From NCBI GenBank assembly GCA_019637395.1, contig JAHBVR010000007.1, positions 248,001-312,000 on the forward strand: a stretch of DNA of 64,000 nt, read 5' to 3'. How positions within the stretch are numbered: position 1 is the stretch's first letter; the number at the start of each line of letters is the position of its first letter. This document shows positions 27,874 through 38,101 of this stretch, piece after piece. The notes beneath the pieces were generated by a model, which saw nothing but the letters and a program-made list of their open reading frames with translations, was not told the origin of the DNA and made no database searches. Position numbers and translations under genes: made by a program. The DNA comes from Vulcanimicrobiota bacterium (lineage in GTDB: Bacteria > Vulcanimicrobiota > Xenobia > Xenobiales > JADMJV01).

Positions 27874-28763
27874 GTTCGGCTCTTTTTCAATGTGCGCCCA
27901 ACCTCTCGGAAGGACGCAACCTCCAGTTCCTTTCGAGCGTTCAGGAAGCCATGTGCGGCATTCCCGGGGTGGCGCTGGCCGACCTGTCCATGGATCACGA
28001 CCACCATCGCATGGTGGTTTCCCTATTGGGCCACGCCCAGGGCCTGCGCGAGGCCGTGCTTCGCCTCTTCGCCAGGGCCGAGCGGGGCATCGACCTGAGC
28101 AGTCACTCCGGTGTGCATCCGCGCATCGGGGCTGTTGACGTGGTTCCTTTCGTCCCTCTGGGCAGTACCCCCATGGAAGCCGCCCAAGAATTGGCTCTGG
28201 CCACGGCCGAAGCGGTAGCGGCCCGCTTTCAACTGCCCGTACTGCTCTACGAATACTCGGCGCGCCATCCCGCCCACCGCAATCTGCCCGATCTGCGCCG
28301 CCAGGGTTTACAGGAAAGGCTGCTGGAGAACCCGCCCGATTTCGGGCCGGTGCAACTCCATCCACGACTGGGGGCCACCGTGATGGGAGCGCGCAAACCT
28401 CTGGTGGCCTTCAATGTGGTCTTGGAGAGCCAGGATCTGTCTTTAGCCCGGGACATCGCCCGTTACCTGCGCGGCCTGAGCAGCGTGCGCTCGCTGGGCC
28501 TGTGGTTGGAGAGCCAAAGAAAAGTGCAGGTCTCGATCAATCTCACCGACCCCGAACAGATCGATCTGGAAGAGGTTTTCAGCCAGGTTAGCGAGCAGGC
28601 CGCCCTGCGGGGAGTGGCCGTGCATTCCAGCGAGTTGATCGGCATGGCGCCGGCGACTTCCTTCGTAAAAATAGCCCGTGCTCGCTTGAAGATGCTGACC
28701 GTTCAACCCGGCCAGTTGCTGGAATGGAATTTGCTGCACCAGGAGTCTTTGTATGAACGCTGA
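27870..28763 (+). CDS. ftcD: glutamate formimidoyltransferase (FTCD N-terminal type)
   Basis: This 297-residue enzyme would transfer the formimino group from formimino-glutamate to tetrahydrofolate in histidine breakdown. Motifs include CAPNLSEGRNLQFLSSVQEA at the start, LSMDHDHHRMVVSLLG, the HPRIGAVDVVPFVPLG substrate region with the catalytic His, and GARKPLVAFNVVL. It lacks the cyclodeaminase domain. A TTG start at 27870 is chosen because family similarity begins there and it forms a TTGA overlap with the phosphatase stop. hutI follows, overlapping by 11 bp, a functional pairing. Confidence 0.92.
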   Translation: MSSALFQCAPNLSEGRNLQFLSSVQEAMCGIPGVALADLSMDHDHHRMVVSLLGHAQGLREAVLRLFARAERGIDLSSHSGVHPRIGAVDVVPFVPLGSTPMEAAQELALATAEAVAARFQLPVLLYEYSARHPAHRNLPDLRRQGLQERLLENPPDFGPVQLHPRLGATVMGARKPLVAFNVVLESQDLSLARDIARYLRGLSSVRSLGLWLESQRKVQVSINLTDPEQIDLEEVFSQVSEQAALRGVAVHSSELIGMAPATSFVKIARARLKMLTVQPGQLLEWNLLHQESLYER

Positions 28764-29988
28764 TCTGATTTTGTGCTCCCCTCAGGTGGTAACCTGCGCC
28801 CCCGGCGACGCGCCCCGTCCCGGTTCGCAAATGGGCCAGCTCGGAATCGTAGCTCAAGGCGCGGTCGCCATCGAGAAAGGCGTCATCGTCGGCGTGGGCT
28901 CGCAAACCGAGATTACAGCCAAATGGTCCGGCAAACGCATCTACCATAAGGGGGCCCTCACTCCCGGGCTGGTCGATCCTCACTCTCATCCCCTTTTTGG
29001 CGGCTCGCGCGTGCATGAATTCCAGATGCGCGCGCGCGGCGCCACCTACCAGGAAATCCACGCCGCCGGGGGGGGAATCTGGAGTACCGTGCAGGCCACC
29101 CGTCAGGCCTCCGATGAGCAGCTGCGTGAGCTGACCGCCGAGCGCCTGCGCCGCATGCTGCACCACGGCACGACCACGGCCGAGGTCAAATCCGGCTATG
29201 GCCTGTCGGTGGCGGAAGAACTGCGCCACCTGAAAATCTATCAGGAACTGAAGAGCATGCTGCCCATGGAGCTGGTGCTCACCTTCATGGGAGCCCATTC
29301 CTTACCTCAAGAGTTCGCCGGCCGGCAAAGCGACTACGTCAAACTGGTGGTGGAGGAAATGGTTCCGGCCGTGGCCGCCCAGGGTTTTGCCGAATACGGA
29401 GACGTCTTTTGCGAGGTGGGAGCCTTCACCGTCGAGGAATCGCGCCAGGTGCTGCAGGCCTGTAAGCAGGCCGGACTGGGATTGCGCATTCATGCGGAGG
29501 AATTCAACCACCTGGGCGGGGCTCGCATGGCCGCCGGCCTGGGAGCCGCCTCGGTCGATCACCTGCAGTTTCTGCCTCCGGAAGATTTTCCGATTCTGCG
29601 CCAGGGAGGCAGCATTCCGGTGATGACGGCGGGAACCAGCTTTTTCCTGGGGATGAGCCAGTTCGCGCCGGCCCGGGGCCTGATCGAGGCCAACTTGCCG
29701 CTGGCTCTGGGCAGTGACTTCAACGCCGGTTCCTGTCTGAGCGAATCCATGCAGATGGCCATGTCGCTGGGGGTACTCAAGCTCGGCTTGAGTCCGGAAG
29801 AGGCTCTGCTGGCGGCCACCGTCAATTCGGCTCACTCTTTGGGTCGCGGCCGGCAGGTGGGCAGCCTGGAAGTGGGCAAGCGTGCTGACGTGCTGGCCCT
29901 CAATCTGAGTGACGTGCGTGAGTGGCCCTACCACTATGGGGTGAACGTGGTGGAAGCCGTCTACTGCAAAGGAGCCCGAATTGGCTGA
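28753..29988 (+). CDS. hutI: imidazolonepropionase
   Basis: The 411-residue amidohydrolase opens imidazolone-5-propionate to formimino-glutamate, directly supplying the neighbouring ftcD product. Zinc ligands are seen in LVDPHSHPLFGG (about residue 77-88), then VKSGYGLSVAEELRHL, a RIHAEEFNHLGGARMA helix, and the GSDFNAGSCLSESM metal-Asp motif. A GGAG lies 7 bases before ATG. hutH and hutU are absent, so any full histidine pathway must draw on genes elsewhere. Confidence 0.95.
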   Translation: MNADLILCSPQVVTCAPGDAPRPGSQMGQLGIVAQGAVAIEKGVIVGVGSQTEITAKWSGKRIYHKGALTPGLVDPHSHPLFGGSRVHEFQMRARGATYQEIHAAGGGIWSTVQATRQASDEQLRELTAERLRRMLHHGTTTAEVKSGYGLSVAEELRHLKIYQELKSMLPMELVLTFMGAHSLPQEFAGRQSDYVKLVVEEMVPAVAAQGFAEYGDVFCEVGAFTVEESRQVLQACKQAGLGLRIHAEEFNHLGGARMAAGLGAASVDHLQFLPPEDFPILRQGGSIPVMTAGTSFFLGMSQFAPARGLIEANLPLALGSDFNAGSCLSESMQMAMSLGVLKLGLSPEEALLAATVNSAHSLGRGRQVGSLEVGKRADVLALNLSDVREWPYHYGVNVVEAVYCKGARIG

Positions 29989-30871
29989 TTTTCTTTCCCC
30001 CAGTATGGAAGTGGCGGCCGCCCTGGCCAGCGGCCAGCCCATTGTGGCCCTCGAGTCCAGCGTCTGGGTTCAGGGGCTGGCCTGGCCGGCCAACTGGGAA
30101 ACGGCCCGGCAGGTCGAGCAAGCCGTGCGCGACCAGGGCGCCATCCCGGCCGTCATCTGGGTCGACGAAGGCTTGATTCATTTCGGTATGAACGCCGCCG
30201 CCCTGGAAAATCTCTGCAAGGAACCGCGCGGTTCCAAGCTGAACGTGGCCGATCTACCGGGCGCGCTAGCCACTCGCGCTGCCGGGGCCACCACCGTCTC
30301 GGCCTCGCTGCGGGCGGCCGAAATGCTCGGCCTCAAAGTCTTCGCCACCGGCGGCGTGGGCGGCGTGCACCGGGGCTGGAACGAGCACCCGGATCTGTCA
30401 GCCGACCTCCTGGAAATGGCGCGCACTCCGCTCTTGACCGTGTGCGCCGGAGTCAAGTGCGTCCTGGATGTGGAAGCCACCCTGGAAGCGCTGGAAACGC
30501 TGGCCATCCCCGTTTACCGTTACCAGACCGATACTTTCCCCGAGTTTTTCAGCGCCGGCTCGCGAATCTACGGGACCCGCCTGGACTCGCTCGCGGAGAT
30601 TACCCGCGCCTACCAGTTGGGCCGGCAGATACTGGGCCGTGGCTGCCTGGTGGTGCAGTCACCGCCCTCTTCGATTTCTCCCAAAGTGCTGCACAAATGG
30701 CTGCACAAGGGCCTGGCCAGCGTGCCCAAGGGAGGCAAGGAAGTGACGCCGTTCCTGTTGCAGTGGCTGGCCAAAAATAGCAGCGGTCAAACGGTGGAGG
30801 TCAACAAGGACCTGCTGGTCTCCAATGCCCGATTGGCCGCTCAGATCGCCGTGGCCCTGAAAAATGTCTAA
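29981..30871 (+). CDS. psuG: pseudouridine-5'-phosphate glycosidase-like protein
   Basis: The 296-residue protein resembles PsuG, which reversibly cleaves pseudouridine 5'-phosphate to uracil and ribose 5-phosphate. Conserved parts are VALESS, SATTVSAS-like (here GATTVSASLRAAEMLGLKVF), FATGGVGGVHRG, and VCAGVKCVLDVEATLEAL with the catalytic Lys. The normally invariant ESTIxxHGxPxPxN loop is changed to ESSVWVQGLAWPAN, losing its His. A TTG start follows GGAG and overlaps hutI by 8 bp. It could have altered specificity; no kinase partner PsuK is adjacent. Confidence 0.88.
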   Translation: MADFLSPSMEVAAALASGQPIVALESSVWVQGLAWPANWETARQVEQAVRDQGAIPAVIWVDEGLIHFGMNAAALENLCKEPRGSKLNVADLPGALATRAAGATTVSASLRAAEMLGLKVFATGGVGGVHRGWNEHPDLSADLLEMARTPLLTVCAGVKCVLDVEATLEALETLAIPVYRYQTDTFPEFFSAGSRIYGTRLDSLAEITRAYQLGRQILGRGCLVVQSPPSSISPKVLHKWLHKGLASVPKGGKEVTPFLLQWLAKNSSGQTVEVNKDLLVSNARLAAQIAVALKNV

Positions 30872-31595
30872 GCTGGCGGATATCGTCGCTTATCTGGACC
30901 GGCGGCTGGACACGCGCAATGTGCCCGAGCCCTACGGCAGCAACGGGCTGCAGGTCGAGGCCAGCCAGGAGGTCACGCGGGTGGGATTCGCGGTGGACGC
31001 CTGCCTGGAAAGCTTCGAGCAATTGAAGGACTGCCAGTTGATCGTGGTTCACCATGGTTTGTTCTGGCCCAAGATTTCCCGCGTCACCGGGGTGATGGCC
31101 CGGAGCATCGGGCAGCTCTTTGGTCAGGGAACTTCCCTGTATGCCTCACACTTGCCGCTCGACCTGCACCCGGAGCTGGGCAACAACGCCCAGATCCTTC
31201 AGCAGTTGGGGTTGGCGCGCGGCGAGCTGTTTGCGCCGGTGGGCTATCTGGCCGAGGTGAATTTGCCGCTGGGAGAATTCCACAGGCTGGTGGAGTCCCG
31301 CATCGGGCCGGCCCGTTTATTGGATTTCGGCCCTGCTCAAGTAACTCGCGTGGCCGTCAGCTCGGGCCAGGCCTCGGTGGGCATGGTCGACCAGGCCGTC
31401 AGCGCCGGCGCCCAGGTCATGCTCACCGGCGAAGCCGGCCATCCTATTTACCATGCCGCGCTGCAGGCCGGCCTTTCGATCATGCTGGCCGGCCATTATC
31501 AGACGGAAATCTGGGGCGTGAAGGCGTTGATGCCGGAGCTAGAGAAAGAATTCTCCGTTCAAACCCGCTTTGTGGATATTCCCACCGGGTTTTAA
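30864..31595 (+). CDS. Nif3-like dinuclear metal center protein
   Basis: The 243-residue protein belongs to the Nif3 (DUF34) family, which forms toroidal hexamers holding two metal ions. It has PYGSNGLQVE near the start, the ligand motif VVHHGLFW (about residues 55-62), SHLPLDLHPELGNNA, and the C-terminal LTGEAGH and AGHYQTEIWGV motifs. The family's reaction is uncertain. It overlaps the PsuG-like gene by 8 bp and ends the long coupled run that begins at 21085. Confidence 0.92.
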   Translation: MSKLADIVAYLDRRLDTRNVPEPYGSNGLQVEASQEVTRVGFAVDACLESFEQLKDCQLIVVHHGLFWPKISRVTGVMARSIGQLFGQGTSLYASHLPLDLHPELGNNAQILQQLGLARGELFAPVGYLAEVNLPLGEFHRLVESRIGPARLLDFGPAQVTRVAVSSGQASVGMVDQAVSAGAQVMLTGEAGHPIYHAALQAGLSIMLAGHYQTEIWGVKALMPELEKEFSVQTRFVDIPTGF

Positions 31596-31599
31596 TCGG

Positions 31600-33021
<1,422 letters not shown>

Positions 33022-33031
33022 AGTTCGTCCC

Positions 33032-34270
33032 TCAAGGCCCCTCGGTGCTCGCGCCGAGGGGCTTTTTAATTCTAGCTTTCCGCCGGGCCAGGTAGGTGTG
33101 TCGCCAGCGTTCGAACGGTTGCAGGAAGAACTGACAAAACAGTATCGCGATCAGCAGCGTGAGTGCCGCGCTACAGGGTCCCAGGTCCTGTAGCAACGAT
33201 GCGCTCCCCAGCAAATACTGGTGCACCGTTTGGATCACGGCAAAGTGAAGCAGGTAAATAGGAAAGCATAGTTCGCCCAGCCAGCGGTCGCCTTTGTGCT
33301 CTCGAAAATAGGCAAAAAGCAGGGCCACGCCAACCGCCCAGAACGGATAGGAAAGCAACACGGAGTAGTCTTCGCCAATCAGAGCGGCCAGCCGCTGCAC
33401 CGCCATGGCGTGGAGCGATAGAGCGACAGCGAGTAGCGCCAGGATCGGCAGGTAGAAATTAGGGGGACACTTGGGGAAACGGGTGGCCAGCCCGAAATAA
33501 ATGTAGCCCCGATAAGCCAGGATACCCAGAATAAAAAGAGCCGCCTCAAAAGGAAAGAAACGATAGGTGAAAGGATCGTGTTGCAACCCCAGCAGGCCGT
33601 AGGCGCAAAGGCGGGCAGCGACGCTTCCCAGCAGTAGCATGCTCAGGTGTCGGGTGGGCAAACTCGTCAGCCAGGGTGCGGTGAGATAGAGCATCTCCTC
33701 GATTCCTACCGACCAGCATTGCGGTAAAATCAAATAGTACCAAAGGGGTGCCCGATCATTCGCGAAGTTTGAGGTGAAGCCAAAGCTCGTGCCGGCATCG
33801 TGCTGGAAGAACATTACCCAGTCTTGAAAAAACAACGTTAAATTGGTGGCTGCGGCGAAGGCTACGCCGGTGGCCCCGTTTACTTCAAAAGGGCGATTTA
33901 CGTAGGGAGTGAGAAACAGCCAGTAGCCGCGAAGAAAACCATTAAGCAGCGACCAGGCTAGCACCATGAGCAGCACCGCGTAATAGGGCGCGAAAATCCT
34001 TAACCAGCGGCTGATATAAAATTCACGTGCCGAATGGTAGCGTTCGGACAGTACCAAAGCCATATAAAACCCGCTGATACAAAAAAAGATCTGAACGGCC
34101 TGGCGACCGTCATGCACCGGCCAGGGGAAAAACTGAGTAGAGTGGTAAGCAACCACGCAAAGTGCCAGGTAAGTGCGGAGAAAGCCCAATCTTCCCCAGC
34201 TATCTCTGCAGGCACGAGCTGGAGAACCCCCAGCCGTGACCAGAATCGAACCGTTCGTCCCCACCGCCAC
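33032..34270 (-). CDS. acyltransferase 3 family membrane protein (OafA/YrhL type)
   Basis: The 412-residue protein has about ten hydrophobic segments and the acyltransferase-3 pattern: FLRTYLALCVVAYHS near the N-terminus (about residues 30-43, with the conserved His), QIFFCISGFYMAL, REFYISRWLRIFAPYYAV, and the WSVGIEEMLYL glutamate motif. Such enzymes transfer acetyl or other acyl groups to exported sugars or lipids at the inner membrane. The GTG start is tentative since about 28 N-terminal residues precede the first conserved segment. Confidence 0.9.
   Translation of the reverse strand: MAVGTNGSILVTAGGSPARACRDSWGRLGFLRTYLALCVVAYHSTQFFPWPVHDGRQAVQIFFCISGFYMALVLSERYHSAREFYISRWLRIFAPYYAVLLMVLAWSLLNGFLRGYWLFLTPYVNRPFEVNGATGVAFAAATNLTLFFQDWVMFFQHDAGTSFGFTSNFANDRAPLWYYLILPQCWSVGIEEMLYLTAPWLTSLPTRHLSMLLLGSVAARLCAYGLLGLQHDPFTYRFFPFEAALFILGILAYRGYIYFGLATRFPKCPPNFYLPILALLAVALSLHAMAVQRLAALIGEDYSVLLSYPFWAVGVALLFAYFREHKGDRWLGELCFPIYLLHFAVIQTVHQYLLGSASLLQDLGPCSAALTLLIAILFCQFFLQPFERWRHTYLARRKARIKKPLGASTEGP
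33037..33067 (+). terminator. rho-independent terminator of ahcY
   Basis: A 9-bp GC-rich stem (GCCCCTCGG ... CCGAGGGGC) with an 8-base loop is followed by TTTTT at 33063-33067, 16 bp after the ahcY stop. It overlaps the 3' end of the convergent acyltransferase gene. Confidence 0.93.
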
Positions 34271-34319
34271 CAGGGTCAGCAGTTCGCTGCATCAACGGCA
34301 ACCATTTCACGGCCGTATC

Positions 34320-34565
34320 TTAATCGAGTAAGTCCGGGCGTCCTGCTGGCAGCTTGGACTGACGCGCCAACTGGCGATAGAGACTCACTTGCAAGTCGTG
34401 GTAGGCGTCCTGGGGATCGACTTCGTCGTAGAGGTCCTCGGGATGAGCAAACTGCTCAAGCCGAAGTTTTGACTCGCAGCTCTCTTGCCGACGAGCAGCC
34501 TTCTCCGCACGTTCCCGGTGGCGCGCCTCGGCGGTTTCATCCCAATCTCCCATCGCCAGTTCCAT
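34320..34565 (-). CDS. small charged hypothetical protein
   Basis: This 81-residue frame has AGGGAGG about 9 bases before its ATG. The product is hydrophilic, with a helical, Arg/Glu-rich body (ETAEARHRERAEKAARRQES) and an Asp-rich middle (HPEDLYDEVDPQDAYHDLQ). No Cys, signal or membrane segment is present and no family was recognised. It lies 49 bp upstream of the acyltransferase gene on the same strand. Confidence 0.6.
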   Translation of the reverse strand: MELAMGDWDETAEARHRERAEKAARRQESCESKLRLEQFAHPEDLYDEVDPQDAYHDLQVSLYRQLARQSKLPAGRPDLLD

Positions 34566-34628
34566 TGCTCCAGTCCTCCCTGTTTCTCTCTGTAAGCTGA
34601 GGGTAGCGGAGCGATTTCTACCAAATTA

Positions 34629-34793
34629 CTACCAAAGGCGGGAGTTGTTAAAAATTAGCTGAACTGCCTGAACATCCCCGCCAGCGCCGAGCGCCTCACT
34701 TAAGTATGGACTGAAGTGCTCCGGGTCGCCCAGAACGTGGCTGCAAGCGCGGGTTACATAAAGCGTGGCCAGGTAGAGCAGGAGATACCACAT
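34629..34793 (-). CDS. possible small membrane peptide
   Basis: This 54-residue frame begins MWYLLLYLATLYVTRACSHV, a hydrophobic N-terminus that could insert in the membrane, followed by a polar tail. It has no strong ribosome binding site and no recognised family. It is listed because the surrounding 480 bp lacks any larger gene; it may not be translated. Confidence 0.25.
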   Translation of the reverse strand: MWYLLLYLATLYVTRACSHVLGDPEHFSPYLSEALGAGGDVQAVQLIFNNSRLW

Positions 34794-34856
34794 TACGGCT
34801 GGTCAAGCAGCCCGGACTCAGCGCTATGCTTTGGCGTGGCGGCTCCCGCTCGCGTC

Positions 34857-34940
34857 TCATAAGATGCCGGGCCGGGTGGCCCAGAGGACCATGGTAGTGA
34901 GCAGACAGAGGATTCCGAGGAAGACGCTGGAGTTCAACAT
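34857..34940 (-). CDS. possible 27-residue transmembrane peptide
   Basis: A 27-residue frame, MLNSSVFLGILCLLTTMVLW then ATRPGIL, would form one transmembrane helix with a short basic end. Single-span peptides of this size occur as accessory subunits of membrane complexes, but no partner is adjacent. No clear ribosome binding site was seen. Confidence 0.25.
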   Translation of the reverse strand: MLNSSVFLGILCLLTTMVLWATRPGIL

Positions 34941-35045
34941 ATAAAGGCTTACGCGGCGAGGGCCATTTGGTTCATTCCGGCAAATTCATAGCATAGTAAC
35001 CTCTTTATCTAAAGGAAACCCGCGAGGTTTGGAAAACCGTCGGCC

Positions 35046-37070
35046 ATGGCTACAAGACGTGATTTTCTGAAAACCTCCGCCGGTGCCGTGGTCGCCGGAA
35101 CTATCGCCAGCGGCTGCGGCAGTGACTCCTTCGTCCAGTCGGGACCAAGCGGCTTCCCGCAGCCATTGCTACCCGACGGGCGCCGGCCTAACATCTTGCT
35201 TCTACTCGTCGATGAGATGCGGCTGCCCCCGGAGGGCTTCGCCGCCAATGAGGGAGAAATTCCCGATCTGAAAGAAATCTTCGGCTTCAGCAACACCTTG
35301 TCGACCGACAATCAGTTGACCGGGCTGCTGCCCGGCCTGATTCGCCTGCGCCAGAACAGCGTGGTGCTGCGTAAGCACTACATCGCGGCCGCGGCCTGTT
35401 CCCCCAGCCGCACCACCTTCCTGACCGGACAATACCCCTCGCTGCACGGAGTGACCCAGGTGACCGGGACTTTCAGCGCCGCTCATGAAGTCCAATACCT
35501 GGACCCGGCCAAGGTGCCCACCGCCGGTGACTGGTTCCGAGCCGCCGGCTACACCACCCACTACATGGGAAAGTGGCACGTTTCCAACACTTCTTTCGAA
35601 TCCGGCGTGGATAGCCTGGAACCATGGGGATTCGCCAACTATCGTCCCTCCTGGCCAGAGCCCAACAGCACCACCGACAACCTGGGAACCTATCGCGACC
35701 CGGGCTTTGCCGACGATATCGCCGCCTTTTTGCGCGAGAAGGGCGCCACTCGCGGAACCGGCGAGCCCTGGTTCGCAGTGGCTTCCTTCGTCAACCCGCA
35801 CGATACCGGCGCCTATCCGATTCCCTTCTTCGGACCCAATAACCCGGAGGATCCGGCCAATCCCACCACCGGCGAATCACTTTTCCTGAGCGGCAAGCTG
35901 ACCCCGGGCATTCCCCAACAACCGCCGGCGCTGAACGACATGAGCTGGCCAAATGTGCGCAACGTGGTGGTCAATCTGAACCCGGGTGGCTTCCCGCAAC
36001 AAACCTTCAACCTCCCACCGACCTACAACGAAGACCTGAGCACCAAGCCCTCGTGCCAATATGAAGCATCCATCAAGATGCAACTGGCGCTGGCGGCGCC
36101 GCTCAGTCCAGCTCTCCAGATAGCTCTCACACCCTACCCGCTGCAAACCCTTCCCACCGAGAACCTGCGCCAGGGCTGGGCCAAAACCAGCGGGAGCTTC
36201 TACGCCTATCTGCAGTATCTGGTCGATCTGGAACTCACCCAGATTCTACAGACCTTTGACCAGGCGGGCCTGGGTGAGGACACCATCATCGTCTTCACCT
36301 CCGACCATGGCACCCTGGCCATGAGCCACGGTCTATCGCTACAAAAGTTCTTCAATGCCTACGAAGAATCGCTGCGCGTGCCCTTCGTCATCTCCAGCCC
36401 CCTGGTCAATCCCACCAACCAGATGCGCGAATACAAGCAAACCACCAGCCACGTCGACCTGCTGCCCACGTTGCTGGGATTGGCCGGTTTCTCTGACGCC
36501 GAAATCGGCCAGCTCAAAAACCGCATTACCGGTCATTCCCTGACTCGCGACCTGGTCGGCTTGAATCTGGTGCCGCGTATCCTCAGCGGAGCCGATCTGG
36601 CTCAGGAACGGCCCGGAGTGCTCTTTACCACCTCCGATGACCCCACTCGCCTGCCCCCGGCCGTGAATCCGGCCACCGCCTTCTACAAAGACAATTACAA
36701 CAACAACTATATTCCTCGCGTCAACCAGATCGCCGGCGAACTGGCGCTCTTAAGTGACCCGAAGAAAACGCTCCAAACCAGTCCTCCCAACACCATCGAA
36801 CCGAACAGCATTCATGCTATTTGCACCGGTGATTGGAAGTATGCTCGTTACTTCGATGAAGACAATGAAACGCCGAAACCTGATCAATACGAGTTTTATC
36901 ATTTACCTTCGGATCCCATTGAGGCGATCAATCTGGTCGATTTCCAGACGGGAACTCTGCGCAATGGAGTGGCCGTTCCCGGGTTGAGCACGCAGCAACT
37001 GCAGGACCAGTTGGATCTATTAAAGACCCAACTGGCCCGGCAAGAAGCGGCTGTGCTCTTGACCCCTTAA
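35046..37070 (+). CDS. Tat-exported sulfatase (alkaline phosphatase superfamily)
   Basis: The 674-residue product begins with a twin-arginine signal (ATRRDFLKTSAG) and a lipobox-like TIASGC around residue 23, so it is likely folded before export and possibly lipidated. RPNILLLLVDEMR binds the metal site, and CSPSRTTFLTG at about residues 118-128 is the CxPSR sulfatase motif whose Cys is converted to formylglycine. VFTSDHGTLAMSHG supplies further ligands. It should hydrolyse sulfate esters outside the cytoplasm; an activating enzyme is not encoded here. Longer than typical (450-550), with extra loops. Confidence 0.92.
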   Translation: MATRRDFLKTSAGAVVAGTIASGCGSDSFVQSGPSGFPQPLLPDGRRPNILLLLVDEMRLPPEGFAANEGEIPDLKEIFGFSNTLSTDNQLTGLLPGLIRLRQNSVVLRKHYIAAAACSPSRTTFLTGQYPSLHGVTQVTGTFSAAHEVQYLDPAKVPTAGDWFRAAGYTTHYMGKWHVSNTSFESGVDSLEPWGFANYRPSWPEPNSTTDNLGTYRDPGFADDIAAFLREKGATRGTGEPWFAVASFVNPHDTGAYPIPFFGPNNPEDPANPTTGESLFLSGKLTPGIPQQPPALNDMSWPNVRNVVVNLNPGGFPQQTFNLPPTYNEDLSTKPSCQYEASIKMQLALAAPLSPALQIALTPYPLQTLPTENLRQGWAKTSGSFYAYLQYLVDLELTQILQTFDQAGLGEDTIIVFTSDHGTLAMSHGLSLQKFFNAYEESLRVPFVISSPLVNPTNQMREYKQTTSHVDLLPTLLGLAGFSDAEIGQLKNRITGHSLTRDLVGLNLVPRILSGADLAQERPGVLFTTSDDPTRLPPAVNPATAFYKDNYNNNYIPRVNQIAGELALLSDPKKTLQTSPPNTIEPNSIHAICTGDWKYARYFDEDNETPKPDQYEFYHLPSDPIEAINLVDFQTGTLRNGVAVPGLSTQQLQDQLDLLKTQLARQEAAVLLTP

Positions 37071-38101
37071 AACTCGCTCTGGCGGCGCTGGGTTTGGAAC
37101 TGATTCTGGTGCCAATAAGGATAAGGAGCGGTGCGCTGACTGGCGGCATTGAGCCGTTCCAGTTGATCAGGGTCAAGCTTCCAGCCGACCGCGCCCAGAT
37201 TCTGCTTTAACTGCTCTTCGTTGCGGGCACCCACAATGATGGTCGATACCGTGGGTTGCTGCACCAGCCAGTTGAGCGCGACCTGCGGCACGGTCTTGTC
37301 CGTCTCCCTGGCGATCTCATCGAGAACTTCCACCACCGCATAGAGATGCTCGTCTTCAACGGGAGGGCCGTAATCGGCGGTGGCATGCAAGCGACTGGTC
37401 TCAGGCAACGGTTGGCCACGGCGGATTTTTCCTGTCAGTCGGCCCCAGCCGAGCGGGCTCCAAATCATGGCTCCGACATTCTCGGCCGCCGCCAGGGGCT
37501 GCAATTCCCATTCGTAATCGCGGCCGATCAGAGAATAATAGACCTGATGGGAAACGTGCCGGGCCCATCCGTATTGGCGGGAAATATCCAGCGATTTCTG
37601 TAGATGCCAACCCGAGAAATTGGAGGCACCGATATAGCGAACTTTGCCGCTACGGACGAAGTCATCCAGAGTGGACAGCGTCTCTTCGATCGGGGTGGCG
37701 GGGTCGAAGCCGTGCAACTGGTATAGGTCGATATAGTCGGTGCCCAACCGCCTGAGGCTGGCCTCCAACGCGCGGGTCAGATGAAAGCGCGACGAGCCCA
37801 GATCGTTGGGCCCCTGGCCGCGGGCAAAATTGGCTTTGGTGGCGAGCAAAACCTGATCGCGGCGTCCGGCCACCGCCTTGCCGAGAATTTCTTCGGATTC
37901 GCCGTCGGAATAGACGTCGGCCGTATCGAACAGGTTCACCCCGGCTTCCAGGCATAGATCCACCAACCGGGTGGCCGCCTTCACGTCGTCGGAAGCCCCC
38001 CAGGCCTTAAAGAATTCGTTCTTACCTCCACCGAAGGTGCCCGTTCCATAGCTGAGCACCGGGACTTTCAGGCCGGATTGACCGAGTTTGCGAAATTCCA
38101 T
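37067..38101 (-). CDS. aldo/keto reductase
   Basis: The 344-residue NADPH-dependent reductase of the AKR fold has the N-terminal LGQSGLKVPVLSYGTGTFGG, the catalytic Tyr in NLFDTADVYSDGESEEILGKA (about residues 55-75), LLATKANF with the Lys, and the substrate-site His in YIDLYQLHGFDP. LNWLVQQPTVSTIIVGARN covers the cofactor loop. The substrate is unknown. Its ATG follows directly after the old yellow enzyme stop, using GGAGG within that gene, so the two reductases are co-expressed. It converges on the sulfatase with a 4-bp overlap. Confidence 0.94.
   Translation of the reverse strand: MEFRKLGQSGLKVPVLSYGTGTFGGGKNEFFKAWGASDDVKAATRLVDLCLEAGVNLFDTADVYSDGESEEILGKAVAGRRDQVLLATKANFARGQGPNDLGSSRFHLTRALEASLRRLGTDYIDLYQLHGFDPATPIEETLSTLDDFVRSGKVRYIGASNFSGWHLQKSLDISRQYGWARHVSHQVYYSLIGRDYEWELQPLAAAENVGAMIWSPLGWGRLTGKIRRGQPLPETSRLHATADYGPPVEDEHLYAVVEVLDEIARETDKTVPQVALNWLVQQPTVSTIIVGARNEEQLKQNLGAVGWKLDPDQLERLNAASQRTAPYPYWHQNQFQTQRRQSEF

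Larger units (their letters stand above)
34566..35045. other. gene-poor stretch between small ORF and sulfatase
   Basis: About 480 bp with no convincing gene on the plus strand. It holds the two very short hydrophobic minus-strand frames listed separately and the region upstream of the sulfatase start at 35046. No clear promoter hexamers, terminator or repeat was recognised. Composition is slightly more AT-rich near the sulfatase start. Confidence 0.5.
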
